DNA of 64,000 nucleotides from Limnephilus marmoratus. Taxonomy: Eukaryota; Arthropoda; Insecta; Trichoptera; Limnephilidae. Numbering within the stretch: position 1 is the first letter of the stretch; each line of letters starts with the position of its first letter. The position numbers and the translations under genes were made by a program. This document shows positions 43,259 to 54,799 of the stretch, one piece after another. The DNA is taken from assembly GCA_917880885.1 (NCBI GenBank), contig OU862910.1, forward strand, positions 49,777,285-49,841,284, in the 5' to 3' direction. The notes under the pieces are model-generated. The model worked only from the letters and a program-made list of their open reading frames with translations, did no database searches and was not told where the DNA came from.

Positions 43259-45007
43259 CTAGCTGAAACCGACGACGCTTCGCTGTGGCTTTGTCTGATT
43301 TTAATTATTAGAGAAGTTAACAAAAATTGTCTAGCAACTGTGCATTTTCCAAGAAGACACATTGCTTAATCGAATATCTGCTGTGACTATGCTATAGTAT
43401 AAGGGAAGAAAAAAAAACATTCGTAAATTTTTAAAAATTATTTATTTTTTCAGACCTTAAATGCTTTTACAATATCACTTTATTATAGATTAGCACCTAT
43501 TAGTGTCAGCAATTCTTTGTAGTTGATCATTTCTGCGTTGCAAAACGATATCGCGAGGATGAAATTCTTCTCCAACCATGACAATTCCCACCTCATTAAT
43601 TGTTGGCGCATTATATCGTCTGACATGCTCACTTGCTGGTGTTTGATCAGCACTAATGATAATTTTATGGCTGTCTGATGGCATGAGATCAATTGCATTT
43701 TTGAACATTCGAATTAAATTTATATGTAACATTTTTTGCAACGACTCAACAATATGCCGTTTGACTTTAGTAGAGATTTGACAGCGTGCATTCAACTGAT
43801 CATTTTGATCTTCCGTGAAATATATTTGAGAAAATTTATGTTGATTGCTGTGAAAAGGAAGCAAAGAGCCAGCTTTATGGTAAATTTGTCCCTGAATTTT
43901 AAACGTCGGCATAAAATTTTCTGTTATAACGTTAGCGCCAAATTAAGTCATCTGAAAACATGAATTGTATTTTCTCATATTTTTGAGGAAATGTTTTGAA
44001 TCATCAGTAATTCCTTGCAACAAATTTATCAGTGGTGCTATTGGCTGATCAATTTCAGGTAGCTTCACTTTGCCGCTCGCACAACACGTTCTTTGAGTTT
44101 CTCCTTTAAATTTCATTGCTTTGCAGTGTGGACAAACTTTATCCATTTTACCGATTTGAACAAATTTACATGAGGTATTGTATTGAATATCTGGTTCGTA
44201 TGAAAAAGCAATTCGATGGTACGAAGCATGGTTATTCAAAAGTTGCACTTGCATTCGTCTTCGGCGTTGATCTATTTCTTCTTGACGTTGTTGAGATGAA
44301 TGTGCTGCTCGTCTTCTTCGCGCTTCTACTCGTAAGCTTTTAAGTCTTTCTTCCCGGCGATTCGCCAGTTCTTCTGCTCGCCTCTGAATAATTCTAACTC
44401 GAACATGTTCATTATCGTCTAAACATTCTTGATCAGTGCGGTTTGATCTTCTCTGACGATCTGCGTTTGCGTGTCGAGTACGACAGCCTATGTTTGAACG
44501 TGAGCGAGGCATCCCACGAAAGGTGATCAACTTTGAAAAACTTACACATCAATTAACTGGTCACAGGTACACTTTTTTGACCCTTTGAAAATTTGTTAAT
44601 TCGATTTGTTAATCTGATTTTTGTAGGTTTTGCAAAGTTACGAACTGACATTCAGTACAATTATGAGTAAGTTTAAAACGCACAGAGAAAACAAATGAGT
44701 GAAAATAGTAATATAATTTGTTAGATATAATTCTAATTGTAGGTATCATAAATTTTTGTAACTTTTAATAAAATTAATAAAATGGCAATGTCTAGAACTG
44801 TCATTCCGTTTTTTAATATGACAAATTATGCGTCAATTTAAAACGCATAAAATTATCCTTTTCCTTTGGAACTTCCAAATAAAAAGTATGAATAAACGCT
44901 CTTCTGCTAAAATGCAATGTTCTGTAAAAATTTTGAGTCAATCCACCGATTACTTTCCGAGATTAGCGAACGCAAACATACGGAACCTAAATTTTTATAT
45001 ATATAGA
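43259..45007 (-). mobile_element. Internally deleted autonomous Helitron, family C
   Basis: The minus-strand 5' end is A|TCTATATATATAAAAA (45007) and the 3' end is TTTCAGCTAG (43259), with a GCGAAGCGTC-containing hairpin region just before it. It encodes the N-terminal part of a Helitron Rep/helicase but lacks the HUH relaxase and helicase domains, so it is a deletion derivative. A second 5' end of this family is at about 51590-51685. The base after CTAG is A rather than T, so the 3' limit is slightly uncertain. Confidence 0.75.
43490..44530 (-). pseudogene. Helitron helicase-like N-terminal fragment with one in-frame stop
   Basis: From ATG at 44530 the frame encodes an Arg-rich coiled stretch (REERLKSLRVEARRRRAAHS), then CPHCKAMKFKGET and CCASGKVKLPE, a zinc-binding region typical of Helitron proteins. 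A TAA at 43945-43943 interrupts it. The same frame then continues with FGANVITENF, MPTFKIQGQIYHKAGSLLP and, near the end, EHVRRYNAPTINEVGIV, a hallmark of the helitron_like_N domain. It ends at 43490 after DIVLQRRNDQLQR. The HUH nuclease motif and SF1 helicase are absent. In the family this protein nicks and unwinds DNA for rolling-circle transposition; this copy cannot. Confidence 0.8.
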
Positions 45008-45226
45008 TATGTATGAAAATTTTCACAGTGTTTCTTTAAATGCTGTTTAAGTTAACCCTTTCGAGATTTTTGCTCTATTTTGAACGAGTCGTGTTTTATT
45101 AAACATTTTCACAATTTTCGCATCGATTTTGACACTTTAAATACTATCGCTCTCCTCTGACATTCGTAATTTCATATCTCTCCATCTTCTTCTTTTTGTG
45201 CGCGGTTGCGGGGCCTTAACCCTCCT

Positions 45227-47007
45227 ATGCGTGGATCACACGGACCGAGTAGATGGGCGAGACGGTGCCCTCGGTACGTGTAAACCCATTACCGAGTAGG
45301 CCGAGCGCTCGGTCGAGTAAAATGGCGAGACAGTCACTCGATCCTGTTCTACTTACTGGGCCGAGTGACCGAGGCCACCCCCGCACTGACTCGCTTGCCC
45401 ACTCGGCAGGTATAAACATTCACTCCACTGCGGACTCGCCACTCGCCACCATAAATATACAAACAACCCACCTCGCCACTTTCACGTCGCTCGTATAGGT
45501 AAAACATCTTAAGTTGGAAGCAATAAAAATGCTTAGTATTGATGTATTGGTCTATCTGTGTGAACGTTAAGCGACGCCCACAAACGCGATAAGGTGCTCT
45601 GTCTTGCTTACGCCCACTTATTGCAACTAGTTAGAAGAGAGGCAAGTTTTAAGACACCCTTTTGAGGCTGTACTTACAGGCTGTTCTATTCTATTTATTC
45701 GGTTCGTAATTTGATTTAAACATGAGTGCACCTACATTTCGCAAGTGACAAAATCAAATTTTTAAATTTGAAATAATAAATAGTTTTCATTATTTTTGAT
45801 TCGAATCTTTATTAGTAGATTTACAGAGTGTTTGTAAAGTGTTTGTAATATTTATTACGATATCACGGAGTCCTGTTACGAAATGGAACGTGGCAAATCA
45901 CTGAATAGACCAACTCGTGAAATTTTATTCCGTATGTTTAATTATTTTACTTATTCATAATGTAAAAAACGGTGGTCAACTTAAGCATAAATGACTTGTA
46001 TGATTTGACGTCTAAGGCAACTGGAGTATCACAGACTAGTACCTATTCAACAGTTAATCTTTTGTACCTTTGTGTTAGTAATCTGTTATATTTTAGATAA
46101 TATACGTCTAGATAGTTGCTGATGATGACTTATACATAATTAAATAATTACTGTTGCTGATGATTGCTAACACATAATTATAAAAAATAAATAATCCATA
46201 AGCAGCCAAATTTTTAAGCACAGATTTTGAAAATCACACTTCATTTCAACATTAGGTTCTTGGTTTAGGTAAACCAAGTAATTCATGCGTATTGAGTTTT
46301 AAATAAAACTTTACAAATGTCAAATCCGTACAAAAAATGGCGGCAATGGAGCTGTTTTATATGGGAAATTTTTAACTTTGAAAACCGAATTTTAATGCAT
46401 GTTTTTCCATCTATCCCGACCGAAACCGATGTTTCTTTTGGTAATTAAGTTTAACAGTCGTTTATTAAACGTGTAGCGGCATGTGGCGGCTTGTAGATTA
46501 TTTACTTTAAAAAATATTATCTATGTAAGTATGAATATTATAATAAATTAATCTTTTTAAAAAACACAATATTTTTTTAACCTTGTTGTTAGCTATGAAT
46601 AATTTGAATTCAATCCTGAAGATTATCACATTTAGTTAATAAACTTATTTTTCTTCCTAAACCTTCAGTACTTCTATAAAAATGTTGTAAAACAACATTA
46701 GTTTTATGTTACCGATTAAAACACGCTTTGGATTCGAATTCTCAATTGTGAAATAATTATTAATTGCTTTTTTGTTAAAAGCCTAAAACGAAACACGCTG
46801 TATGAAAGTTTTGCATCTGTGTGAGTACTGTGATGAAGTCAACTTAACTTGCTAGACCTATACCACGCTACCGTTTCCCGCGATTGACTGACTAACTCGG
46901 TGCCAAATTAAAAATTACGTGTAAACACCTACTCGTCTATTCAACTCTCTCGGCCTAGTATAATTTTACTGTCTCGCCCATCTACTCGGTCCGTGTGATC
47001 CACGCAT
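45227..47007. mobile_element. 1.78-kb DNA transposon with perfect 37-bp TIRs
   Basis: Positions 45227-45263 and 46971-47007 are exact inverted repeats, starting ATGCGTGGATCACACGGACC. Subterminal ACTCGG/CCGAGT motifs are repeated in the first and last 200 bp. The interior is AT-rich and non-coding. A diverged partial copy of the interior right half (46610-46850) lies at 59560-59830. No matching flanking duplication was found. The perfect TIRs suggest recent activity. Confidence 0.7.
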
Positions 47008-47408
47008 TAGATTGGCCACCAGTATGCGTTACAAATATTGCACATGTGCGTGCGACGCCTGGCGACGCCCCTGTGCTCAGCCTTTAGTCGTTTCTGTCAT
47101 TTTTTCCATTGTCATTAATGTCATCAGTAGATAATTATATAGGTACCAACTCATCACTAACCAAAGAAACAGGATACGTTTAGATAAATTTTGAGATTAA
47201 ATATACACGAGTTTTAAATAAAGCAAACACTGGAAACAAAGTTAACTTTTCATTATGTTGTAACAATTTTACTTAAATTTTTTGGGCTGTAAAGAACTTA
47301 GTTCATTTTAATTTTAATTACGAATCGTCCAACATAAATTTGCGATCGTTTGAAATTCAAAGTATTTTAAGTCTTATTCCTTTACTTTTCTTTCCAATTT
47401 ATATAAAA

Positions 47409-47865
47409 CTAGCTGGTTCCCGGCATGCGTTGCTATGCTATTTAATAAATAAATTGTTTCTCCCTGTGTCTCCTTTCCCATTCGTCCCATTCTCCTTCCG
47501 CCTCCCATTCCTCTCCCGCGTCCCCTTCCCTTCTCGCATTGCCACTCCGCCTCCTCCAACTTCCTACTCCTACTGCCCTCTCCCCACTCCACTCCTCCCT
47601 TCTCCCGTTCCGCGAATACCCCTCCCGAGTTCCCCTCCCCCTCCCGCATTCCATACACTCATACATTCATTTTTCAAACAGCTCGCGTGCCACATATTAC
47701 AATTTTTTGGTACAAATTTCATAATGCCAGAGCTCATCAGTAGTTTTATACAAACCTTTCCTGACAATCACGAACACAAAAAAAATAGAATTATCCAATT
47801 TGGTGCAGTAGTTCGAAAGTTATGCGCGTACATACATTTCGGCGATTCATTTTTATTTATACAGA
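47409..47865 (-). mobile_element. Non-autonomous Helitron, family B, copy 1
   Basis: The minus-strand 5' end is A|TCTGTATAAATAAAAATG (47865) and the 3' end is GGGAACCAGCTAG|T (47412-47409). CGAAATGTATGTACGCGCAT follows the 5' end, and a purine-rich central block is followed by GGGAGAAACAATTT. That last phrase and the purine-rich block are shared with family A. It is non-coding, although the block is open in several frames. Confidence 0.85.
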
Positions 47866-48082
47866 TTAAAAAATATATGAAGATTATCTTATGTAAAAAT
47901 AATGGGGAAAAATATAGAACAGAAACATTAATATCTCGACCGTTTTGCATTTTGTCGTAAAATGGTTTGTACGTTCCGTTTCCTTTTCAAGATGGTGGCA
48001 GTTAATAGTTCAATAAAGATTATTTTTTCAAATTTGAAATCATCGTGTTTATTTGGACTTTCTTATTCGCATTTATTCAATA

Positions 48083-48503
48083 CTAGCTGGTTCCCGGCAT
48101 GCGTTGCTGCGCCATTTAATGAAGAAATTGTTTCTCCCTGCGTGTCCTTTCCCATTCGTCCCGTTCCCCTTCCGCTTCCCTTTCCTCTCCCGCGTCCCCT
48201 TCCCCCTCTCGCGTTCCCGCACCGCCTTCCCTCTCCCCACTCCCCTCGCCTGCTTCCCCCGTCCCGCGAACCCTCCTCCCGAGTTCCACCCTTCCGCATT
48301 CCATTCATTCAGTTTTCAAACAGCTCACGTGCCACCTATTGCAATTTTTTATACAAATTTCGTAATGCCAGAGCTCACCAATAGTTTTATACAAACCTTG
48401 TTCTGACCATAACGAACACAACAAAAAAAAATCCAATTTGGTGCAGTCGTTCAGAAGTTATGCGCGTACATACATTTCAGCGATTCATTTTTATTTATAT
48501 AGA
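48083..48503 (-). mobile_element. Non-autonomous Helitron, family B, copy 2
   Basis: The minus-strand 5' end is TCTATATAAATAAAAATG (48503) and the 3' end GGGAACCAGCTAG|T (48086-48083). It has the same orientation as copy 1, 217 bp away. The two differ by many substitutions and small indels in the purine block. Confidence 0.85.
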
Positions 48504-48651
48504 TAGATTATAGGTATTAGGTTGGTATGAAATTGGGAAAAAATGTTTTATAAAACATATGTTTTGTACCTACCTACTTACAAATCTTATGATATAAGAG
48601 GAAATTTTGTTTTGATTTACTAATTAAGAGAAAATTAGAAACATACTTTTT

Positions 48652-48691
48652 TGGGTGCGACGTCTACTCAGTTAGTAGACGTCACATCGCA
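48652..48691. repeat. Short palindrome
   Basis: GGGTGCGACGTCTACT pairs with AGTAGACG...TCGCACCC around CAGTT. It is an isolated 40-bp hairpin and may be a deleted foldback element. Confidence 0.55.
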
Positions 48692-49448
48692 CCCAAAGAA
48701 GTCACAGAACTATTAGTAGACCTAGACACATTATGCCCAAAGTTGCGATGTTAGCATTGTGATGAAACCATAGACATCCAAATGGATAGACAAGCAGTTA
48801 CAGATGAGGGGTAAAACCAAACTATGAAGAGCGAAGAGGGGAAAGATGACTGTCATTCGTTGAACAATCAATCTGACAGTATATAGGCATCTCGCATTAC
48901 AATATCACCATTTAGTTCTTAAAAGCAAAATCTGCTTTGAATGAATAGACCTTTTTACATGGGAGCGCGAATTGCTTGTCACGTTCAAAACTTATTTGCT
49001 AAGGCCAAATGCTCGCCCCAAAAAGACTCGCGCCAATACACATATCAATATTTTCTTGCCGTGTTTAGTTAAAATACTTTTACAAATGTTTCATAATTTA
49101 CTTACCCCTGTAACCAGCGACGAGCACATTGGAGTACCGCCCACATTCGCTATGTGCATATTGATACGTAGATATATTGTATAGCACAAGCTGCCGTTAT
49201 TTCGTTAAATGTATGGATGTCAGCTTCTCGCTGTTCACGGCAAGAATGATGACGTCACACATTTTAGATTCAAGCGAGGCTATATCCCCTCCCCATGGAG
49301 CGAGCCGGTTCCAAGGAGGAGCTACAGCCGGCGCCATGTGGAGGGGGAAATAATACGTTTTTATCACTTAGGGCAGGTCCAGATATATTCATATGTCCGT
49401 GGATGAAACTGTGCTGTAGCAGTAATACTCCAGTCAAAATCAATTTGG

Positions 49449-49775
49449 GAGGCTAGAATGGGTACCGCCGCCCCGGGAACCTTTATTGGATAACCAACAC
49501 CTCTGCCATAGGTCACCCCAAGTGGTTCGCCACGTTTGGTGATTTAGCAGGGGTGCCCGGGTTCATGGGGTGAGGTTTGTCTAGGTCTTGGAGGCGGATG
49601 ACCAAGACACACAGAACCCCAGATTCTTACCCACCCCTTAAACCCTTTTCCTTCCCAGAACTCTCCTCTCCTTCCTTTTATTAAAAAAACCCTCCACACA
49701 GCATCCCCAAAGATGACATAGGCACCGAGGGAAATTATTTTCCTCAGGGCCTCCTGTGTGGAGCTATTATATATT
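49449..49775 (+). mobile_element. Short SINE-like element sharing a LINE 3' tail (copy 2)
   Basis: It is collinear with 14165-14485 from TTTGGGAGGC through AGCAGGGGTGCCCGGG to the CTCCACACAG...CTGTGTGGAG double hairpin (49690-49765). The inner stem is damaged here (GGCACCGAGG against CCTCAGGGCC). Confidence 0.55.
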
Positions 49776-49994
49776 TTTATATTGTTCATAATATTTTTTT
49801 CGATAGCTCTTACCGTTTCAGAGATATACGCAAAAAACAAAAAATGGTGACCTTTGACCTCGAAAAAAAAACCTTGCCAGAGCGGGATCGATGGGGACTT
49901 TTGACATAGCATTCGTAATGACGTATTCAAGACTTGTACAAAAATCCAGCTTGTTAAGAATTAATTAATTATATAACATACATGCCAAGAAAAC

Positions 49995-50835
49995 AATCAA
50001 AATCAAGGCTTATCATGCCACTGTCCTACCATAGCACACTCCAAAAGTATCAAATATCTTGGTATTGAAATTGATGATAATCTCCGATGGAACGCACACA
50101 TTGAAGTAATCACAAAAAAACTCACCAGGTACATTTACTTCTTTAGAGCCATCCGTAACATCCTCAACATAAACGACATTAAGAAAGTGTACTACGCTTT
50201 ATGTCAATCACAAATAGAGTACGGGATAACTGGATGGGGGTCTGCTTTGAGCACTCGCACAGAGCGACTCAATATAGCCCAAAAAGGAGTACTGAAGACA
50301 ATACTGAAAGTTCCGCTTAGAACTCCGACGGAAGAAATATTTAATAACTTTCAAGTCTTCAATGTACAGAAACTTTATTCAAAAAATATTTTATTTAAAC
50401 TGAAAAAAAACATATATGTATACTCCACTGCCCAACATAAATACTCAACCAGGTCAGTAAGCAATAACATCCTGGTTACTCCCAGTTTGAACACATCTTT
50501 TGGACAGAGAAATAATAAATTCCATGCTATAAAATTATATAATGCTCTACCAGATCAAATCAAAAATATAAAGGAAATGAATATATTTAAAACAAAAGTA
50601 AAAATATGGCTGAGAGATCAAAGTGATAATAAAATTACAAACATCATGAAGACGATATAAAGACAATCCATAACCAAATACAAATATTTTAAAAAACTAC
50701 AGGCCACCTCAGAACAGGAAATCCTAGTGAGGAGGTCTGTGAAAAAAAAAATGAATCTATACTTATTATATACATCATACATACATGTACAAACCTTGTT
50801 ATTGAAATTAATAAAAAAAAATAAAAAAATGCAAG
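49995..50835 (+). mobile_element. 5'-truncated LINE, C-terminal part with intact frame
   Basis: One frame is open from about 50004 to the stop at 50658-50660. It encodes the post-RT region: IKYLGIEIDDNLRWNAHIE, then YYALCQSQIEYGITGWGSAL, KYSTRSVSNNILVTPS and FHAIKLYNALPDQIKN. The 3' UTR has a CCACCTC...GAGGAGGT hairpin (50700-50735), and the element ends in AATAAAAAAAAATAAAAAAA. This is the layout of Jockey/CR1-type LINEs, with the catalytic palm and endonuclease lost. Absence of stops suggests a fairly young insertion. Confidence 0.75.
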
Positions 50836-51139
50836 GTGGAATGTCTATTTTGACTGGATTATAACGAAAGATTTAGCAATGAGAGGAAACTTTTTCACAG
50901 ATGTCTTCCGTGATTGAGTGCAAAGATTTTGAGCTTATACCAGGGGTGGCGGTGCTCTATAAATCATCGTGAGTTGTTTTTTGTCATCTACATCGTGGGA
51001 GTGAGTTATTTTTCAAGTTTTTCTTAATTTCTTAATCGATTTAATTAATTATCTTCTTACCTTGTTTTACTACACAAGTTAATTTCGGAGCTTTTTTATT
51101 ACTATATATAACCTTTTCTTATTGCACTGTAAATTTAGT

Positions 51140-52238
51140 TGGACAAATTCGGTGGTTCTCAACATTTTACAAAAAGTGTTTCGAAAAAATATTTTTTTAA
51201 GAAATGTACATAATATGTACACAATGTACATAATACTAAAAATAAAAATAAAGTATAAATTCAGTGGTTCACAACATATTACAATAAAAAGTTTTCAATT
51301 TTTTTTTTATTTTTTATTTACTTATATAAAAATAAATATACTGTGTAATAATGGAATAATACTAAAAATAAAAAAGTGGACGTATTCAGTGATTCTCAAT
51401 ATTTTACAAATTTAATAGTGTTTTCATAAAAAATATATTCATAAAAACAGAAATGTACAGTAATAAAAACATAATACTAAAAATCAAAATAAGGAATAAA
51501 TTTAGTGTTTCTCAACATGTGAATAATGTTAGATTTAAATTGCTAGCTAAAATATTCCTTTCATGTGGTATTCCTCAAAACACGGATGCAATGTTCTGTA
51601 AAATTTTTGAGTAAATCCATCGAATACTTTCCGAGGTTTGCGGGCACAAACATACGGAACCTAAATTTGTATATATATATATACAGGTGCTGAGGGAAAT
51701 TATTTTCCTCTGGGCCTATATATATAAATGTTGAGAGCCACCAAATTTGAAACTTATTATAAGCCCTTATTTAAATACATATTGTTTTCTATTTTAGTAT
51801 TATCTTTTTATTATCGTACCTACATTTCTTTTTATAAATAAAAAAAATAATTGTTGAAAACACTATTTGTAAAATGTTGAGAGCCACTGGATTAGTCCAC
51901 TTTTTTTATTTTTAGTACTATCCCTTCATTATTGTGCATTTCTTATTATATAATTAAAATTTTTGAAAACTTTTCATTTGCAAAATGTTGAGAGCCACTG
52001 GATTAGTTCACTTTTTTTTATTTTTAGTATTATCCATGTACATTTCTTTTTATATAAATAAAAAAAATTATATTTTTGAAAGCTTTTATTTGTAAAATGT
52101 TGGGAACCACTGGATTAGTCCACTTTTTTATTTTTAGTATTATCCCTTTATTTATTATACATTTATTTTTATATAAATAAAAAAAATAAAAATTTTGAAA
52201 ACTTTTAATTTGTAAAATGTTGAGAGCCACTGAATTAC
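51140..52238. mobile_element. hAT-like composite with opposed arrays of a terminal-repeat unit
   Basis: Four plus-oriented units begin (C/A)GTGGTTCTCAACATTTTAC or variants (about 51150, 51265, 51390, 51505). Five inverted units end GTTGAGAGCCACTG (about 51727, 51876, 51987, 52101, 52220). Unit spacing is about 110-145 bp, with AT-rich filler containing ACTAAAAATAAAAA. CAGTGGTTCTCAA is a well-known hAT (Charlie-type) terminus. A family C Helitron end and a piece of LINE tail lie between the arrays (51590-51720). Confidence 0.6.
51590..51720. repeat. Helitron family C 5' end and LINE-tail fragment
   Basis: CGAATACTTTCCGAGGTTTG...ACGGAACCTAAATTTG matches the 5' end of the Helitron at 44930-45007 in the same orientation. 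Next to it, GTGCTGAGGGAAATTATTTTCCTC is the inner hairpin of the LINE/SINE tail. Confidence 0.55.
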
Positions 52239-52454
52239 GTAATACGTAACATGAAATACGTAACAATTTTGGTAAGAACATGTAAAAATGTTTGACAAAT
52301 ATATTTGTATTATCTATAAATCATAATTTATTCGAAATTACAAACACGGCATAGAAAAAACTAAATATGCGACAATACTCTATCTGGATCGTCCGAGTGC
52401 CGCCGCATATGTGCGGCAATACTCCTCAAAGGGTTAAGTAGGGGAGAGGCGTTC

Positions 52455-53400
52455 TCTCAGTTCGTCTCATTTAGGACCTCTGCTCTTTACTTTGTATCTC
52501 AATGACATCAAATATGTCATCACTGTCATCAGTAATTCTGATTTCATTCTTTACGCTGACGATATGAAAAATTATGAAGCTCTGCAGATGATTGCAAAAA
52601 ATTGCAAGAAGACATTAATAGAATTAAACAATATTGCATAGAAAACCAATTATTTCTAAACACAAATGAAAATATTATCGTTTTAATTCTAAATAAATGT
52701 AATGCGATAACATTTTACTTAAATGTCACCCAATCATCCATCCTTACCATCAACAAGTAGAAAAAATCAGAGACCTTGGAGTATTACTTGACTCTAAATT
52801 AATGTTTAAAGATCATATTGAACACATCAATTAACTTTTTACACTTGCTATTATATATGGCATTAGAAGTGTGGAGGAGCTATTCCGGGCAGCACAAGAC
52901 AGAGAGACATTCTAAAGAGTGATCGCCAACGTCGGGGGGACCTGATATGGCACACAAAGGAGAAGAAGAATTATATATTATGGCATATCTAAGATTCCAT
53001 CTCGAATTTGCATCTGTCATTTGGCAACCTCACTACTAAACTTACATTAACCGAATTGAAAACATTTTAACAAAAATTTTGAAACACCTGTGTATCGTTT
53101 TGAAAATCATCAGTGTAACCCTATTGCTCTTTACAAACGGAGAAAAAATGTAGATGTACTATTTCTGTACAAAGTTGTGACCTGCTTTTTTGACCCCACA
53201 GCCTTGTTAAAAGAGATTGCATTTCGTTGTCCTGAATGCAATACCCGAACGAACACCTTATTTTATATCCAACATTTCACATCAAAATATGCACAAAACT
53301 TCTTGCTCGGCGTGTCCGCAAATCCTATAATGCCCTAAGAGATATTGACATTTTCTACTGTACCCTTAAATCGTTTAAAATCAAATTAACCTAACAATGT
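52455..53400 (+). mobile_element. Decayed LINE (RT palm to C-terminus)
   Basis: SHLGPLLFTLYLNDIKYV and FILYADDMKNYE (YADD box) are followed after stops and frameshifts by RDLGVLLDSKLMFKDHIEH, then ASVIWQPHY and YRFENHQCNPIALYKRRKN to about 53338. A 106-bp insertion of another element splits it at 52864. It is non-functional. Confidence 0.7.
52864..52969 (+). mobile_element. 106-bp LINE 3' end inserted into another LINE
   Basis: It reads VEELFRAAQDRETF, then VIANVGGT after a stop, and ends in AGGAGAAGAAGAA. It is flanked by ATTATATATGGCAT (52850-52863) and ATTATATATTATGGCAT (52970-52986), a target duplication with a later TA slip. AAQDR...VIAN followed by a GAA tail is typical of an insect LINE 3' terminus. 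Confidence 0.65.
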
Positions 53401-53699
53401 ACTTAAATCAAAATTATCATTTTCTTTTTTTTACTTACACTATGAACTATTATAACTTTGAATAACTACTTAGGTACTTCCTAATCAGTAACCATAACAA
53501 AATATTATTTTCGTAATTAACTGCTAGCTAATTGGTTAAAGTATACATTTATTTAATGTACAATGATTTTATACAAATGTTTACTAAATAAACTTTAAAA
53601 AAATAACCGTGAAGAGTCCTGCCAGTGACAGTAATGTTTTCTTTTTACTTTTTTTATTCTTCAAATACTTATTATGTTAGCTTTTCGATATCTTTGTAT

Positions 53700-54400
53700 A
53701 ATATATATCCGAACAGGCCCTCCTTTGAAATGCTTGGTGTAACCCTAAGTGGCCAGCTCAGGTATGGGGGCTCCATCAAAGCCAGAGTAAAGTTAGCCTC
53801 CCAAAAACTGGGCGTAGTGTACAGGGCCCGCAGATACTTTAATAGTACACAACTGCTAACCCTGTACAAATCACAAGTGCGTCCCACGGTTGAATTTGGT
53901 AGCCATCTCTGGTCTGGAGCTCCAAAATACCTGAAAAATACCCTCGACTCTGTGCAGACGGGCGGTCCGTTTGATAGATTCTCCCATCTTAACAGACGGA
54001 TTGCAATCTTTAGAGCACAGGCGTCGGGTGGGAATGCTATCCTTGTTGTACCGGTATTACAATGGAAGATGCTCTGAGGAACTAGCATCATTGATCCCTT
54101 CGGCACCGGTGCATAGTCGGGAAACACGCCAAACGCGTGCCCAACATTTGTACACGGTTGACATTTGTCACATGAGAACGGGTCATTTCTTCGACTCGTT
54201 CTTGTGTTCAACAGCTCGGATGTGGAATGATTTGCCGGCCTCTGTGTTTCCTCCTTCCTACAACATGGGTCTCTTCAAGACCAATGTTCATGCCTTCCTC
54301 TCCTCAAAAAGACCCTCCACACAGCATCCCAGATGACACAGGCCCTGAGGGAAATTATTTTCCTCAGGGCCTCCTGTGTGGAGTTAATATAAAAAAAAAT
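53700..54400 (+). mobile_element. Hairpin-tailed LINE, 3' coding part (copy 1)
   Basis: It starts in the post-RT region (FEMLGVTLSGQLRYGGSIKA, then YKSQVRPTVEFGSHLWSGAP). After frameshifts it continues with PVHSRETRQTRAQHL, CSTARMWNDLPASVFPPSYN and LFKTNVHAFLSSKRPSTQ. The stop is followed at once by the CTCCACACAG/CTGTGTGGAG plus GGCCCTGAGG/CCTCAGGGCC double hairpin and TTAATATAAAAAAAA. A homologous copy is at 61431-62335. This copy is the empty-site relative of the insertion at 61762. Confidence 0.8.
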
Positions 54401-54609
54401 ATATATATATTACTTGCATCAACATTTGATAGTATCAAAAAGTACCGATACCAAATAGTAAAAAGAAACGTTTTTCAAATGATGGAATTCTTTCAATAAC
54501 CCCCTTATTAAAATTGCGCAAATCCCGCAGGTTTTCTAAATTCTATCCCGCAATCAAGGGGGATTAGAAAAAGGTGCAGAATTTGCAATCCCTGTCGTAT
54601 GTAATTTCA

Positions 54610-54790
54610 CGGTTCCATGCCAACTCAAAACCAAGTCAACTCAACACCTCTTCGAAAAGTCATTAAAAGTTATGAAAAAAAATCATTGAAAAATAGCCCA
54701 TAACCCAACTTAACGTAACCTATTTAACCAATTTTTTTTTTTAAATTTCATCACTTTTAATAACTTTTCAAATGAGAAATTTTGCCGTCA
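54610..54790. mobile_element. Hairpin MITE of the CCAACTCAGAATC family (copy)
   Basis: GCCAACTCAAAACCAAGTCA and AAAAGTCATTAAAAGTTATG on the left face CTTTTAATAACTTTTCAAATG on the right. It matches the element at 60607-60834 and the half copy at 38412. Confidence 0.45.
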
Positions 54791-54799
54791 GTCAGTCAG

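Noticed and set aside
43736..44343. Plus-strand frames of 75 codons
   Set aside because: Antisense to the Helitron protein fragment, which has recognisable domains.
47374..48406. Pro/Ser/Phe-rich and Gly/Glu/Arg-rich frames up to 206 codons
   Set aside because: They lie inside two Helitron copies (family B). They are low complexity and not conserved in frame between the copies.
53672..54211. 179-codon minus-strand frame
   Set aside because: It is the antisense shadow of the LINE C-terminal coding on the plus strand; the real frame carries LINE motifs.
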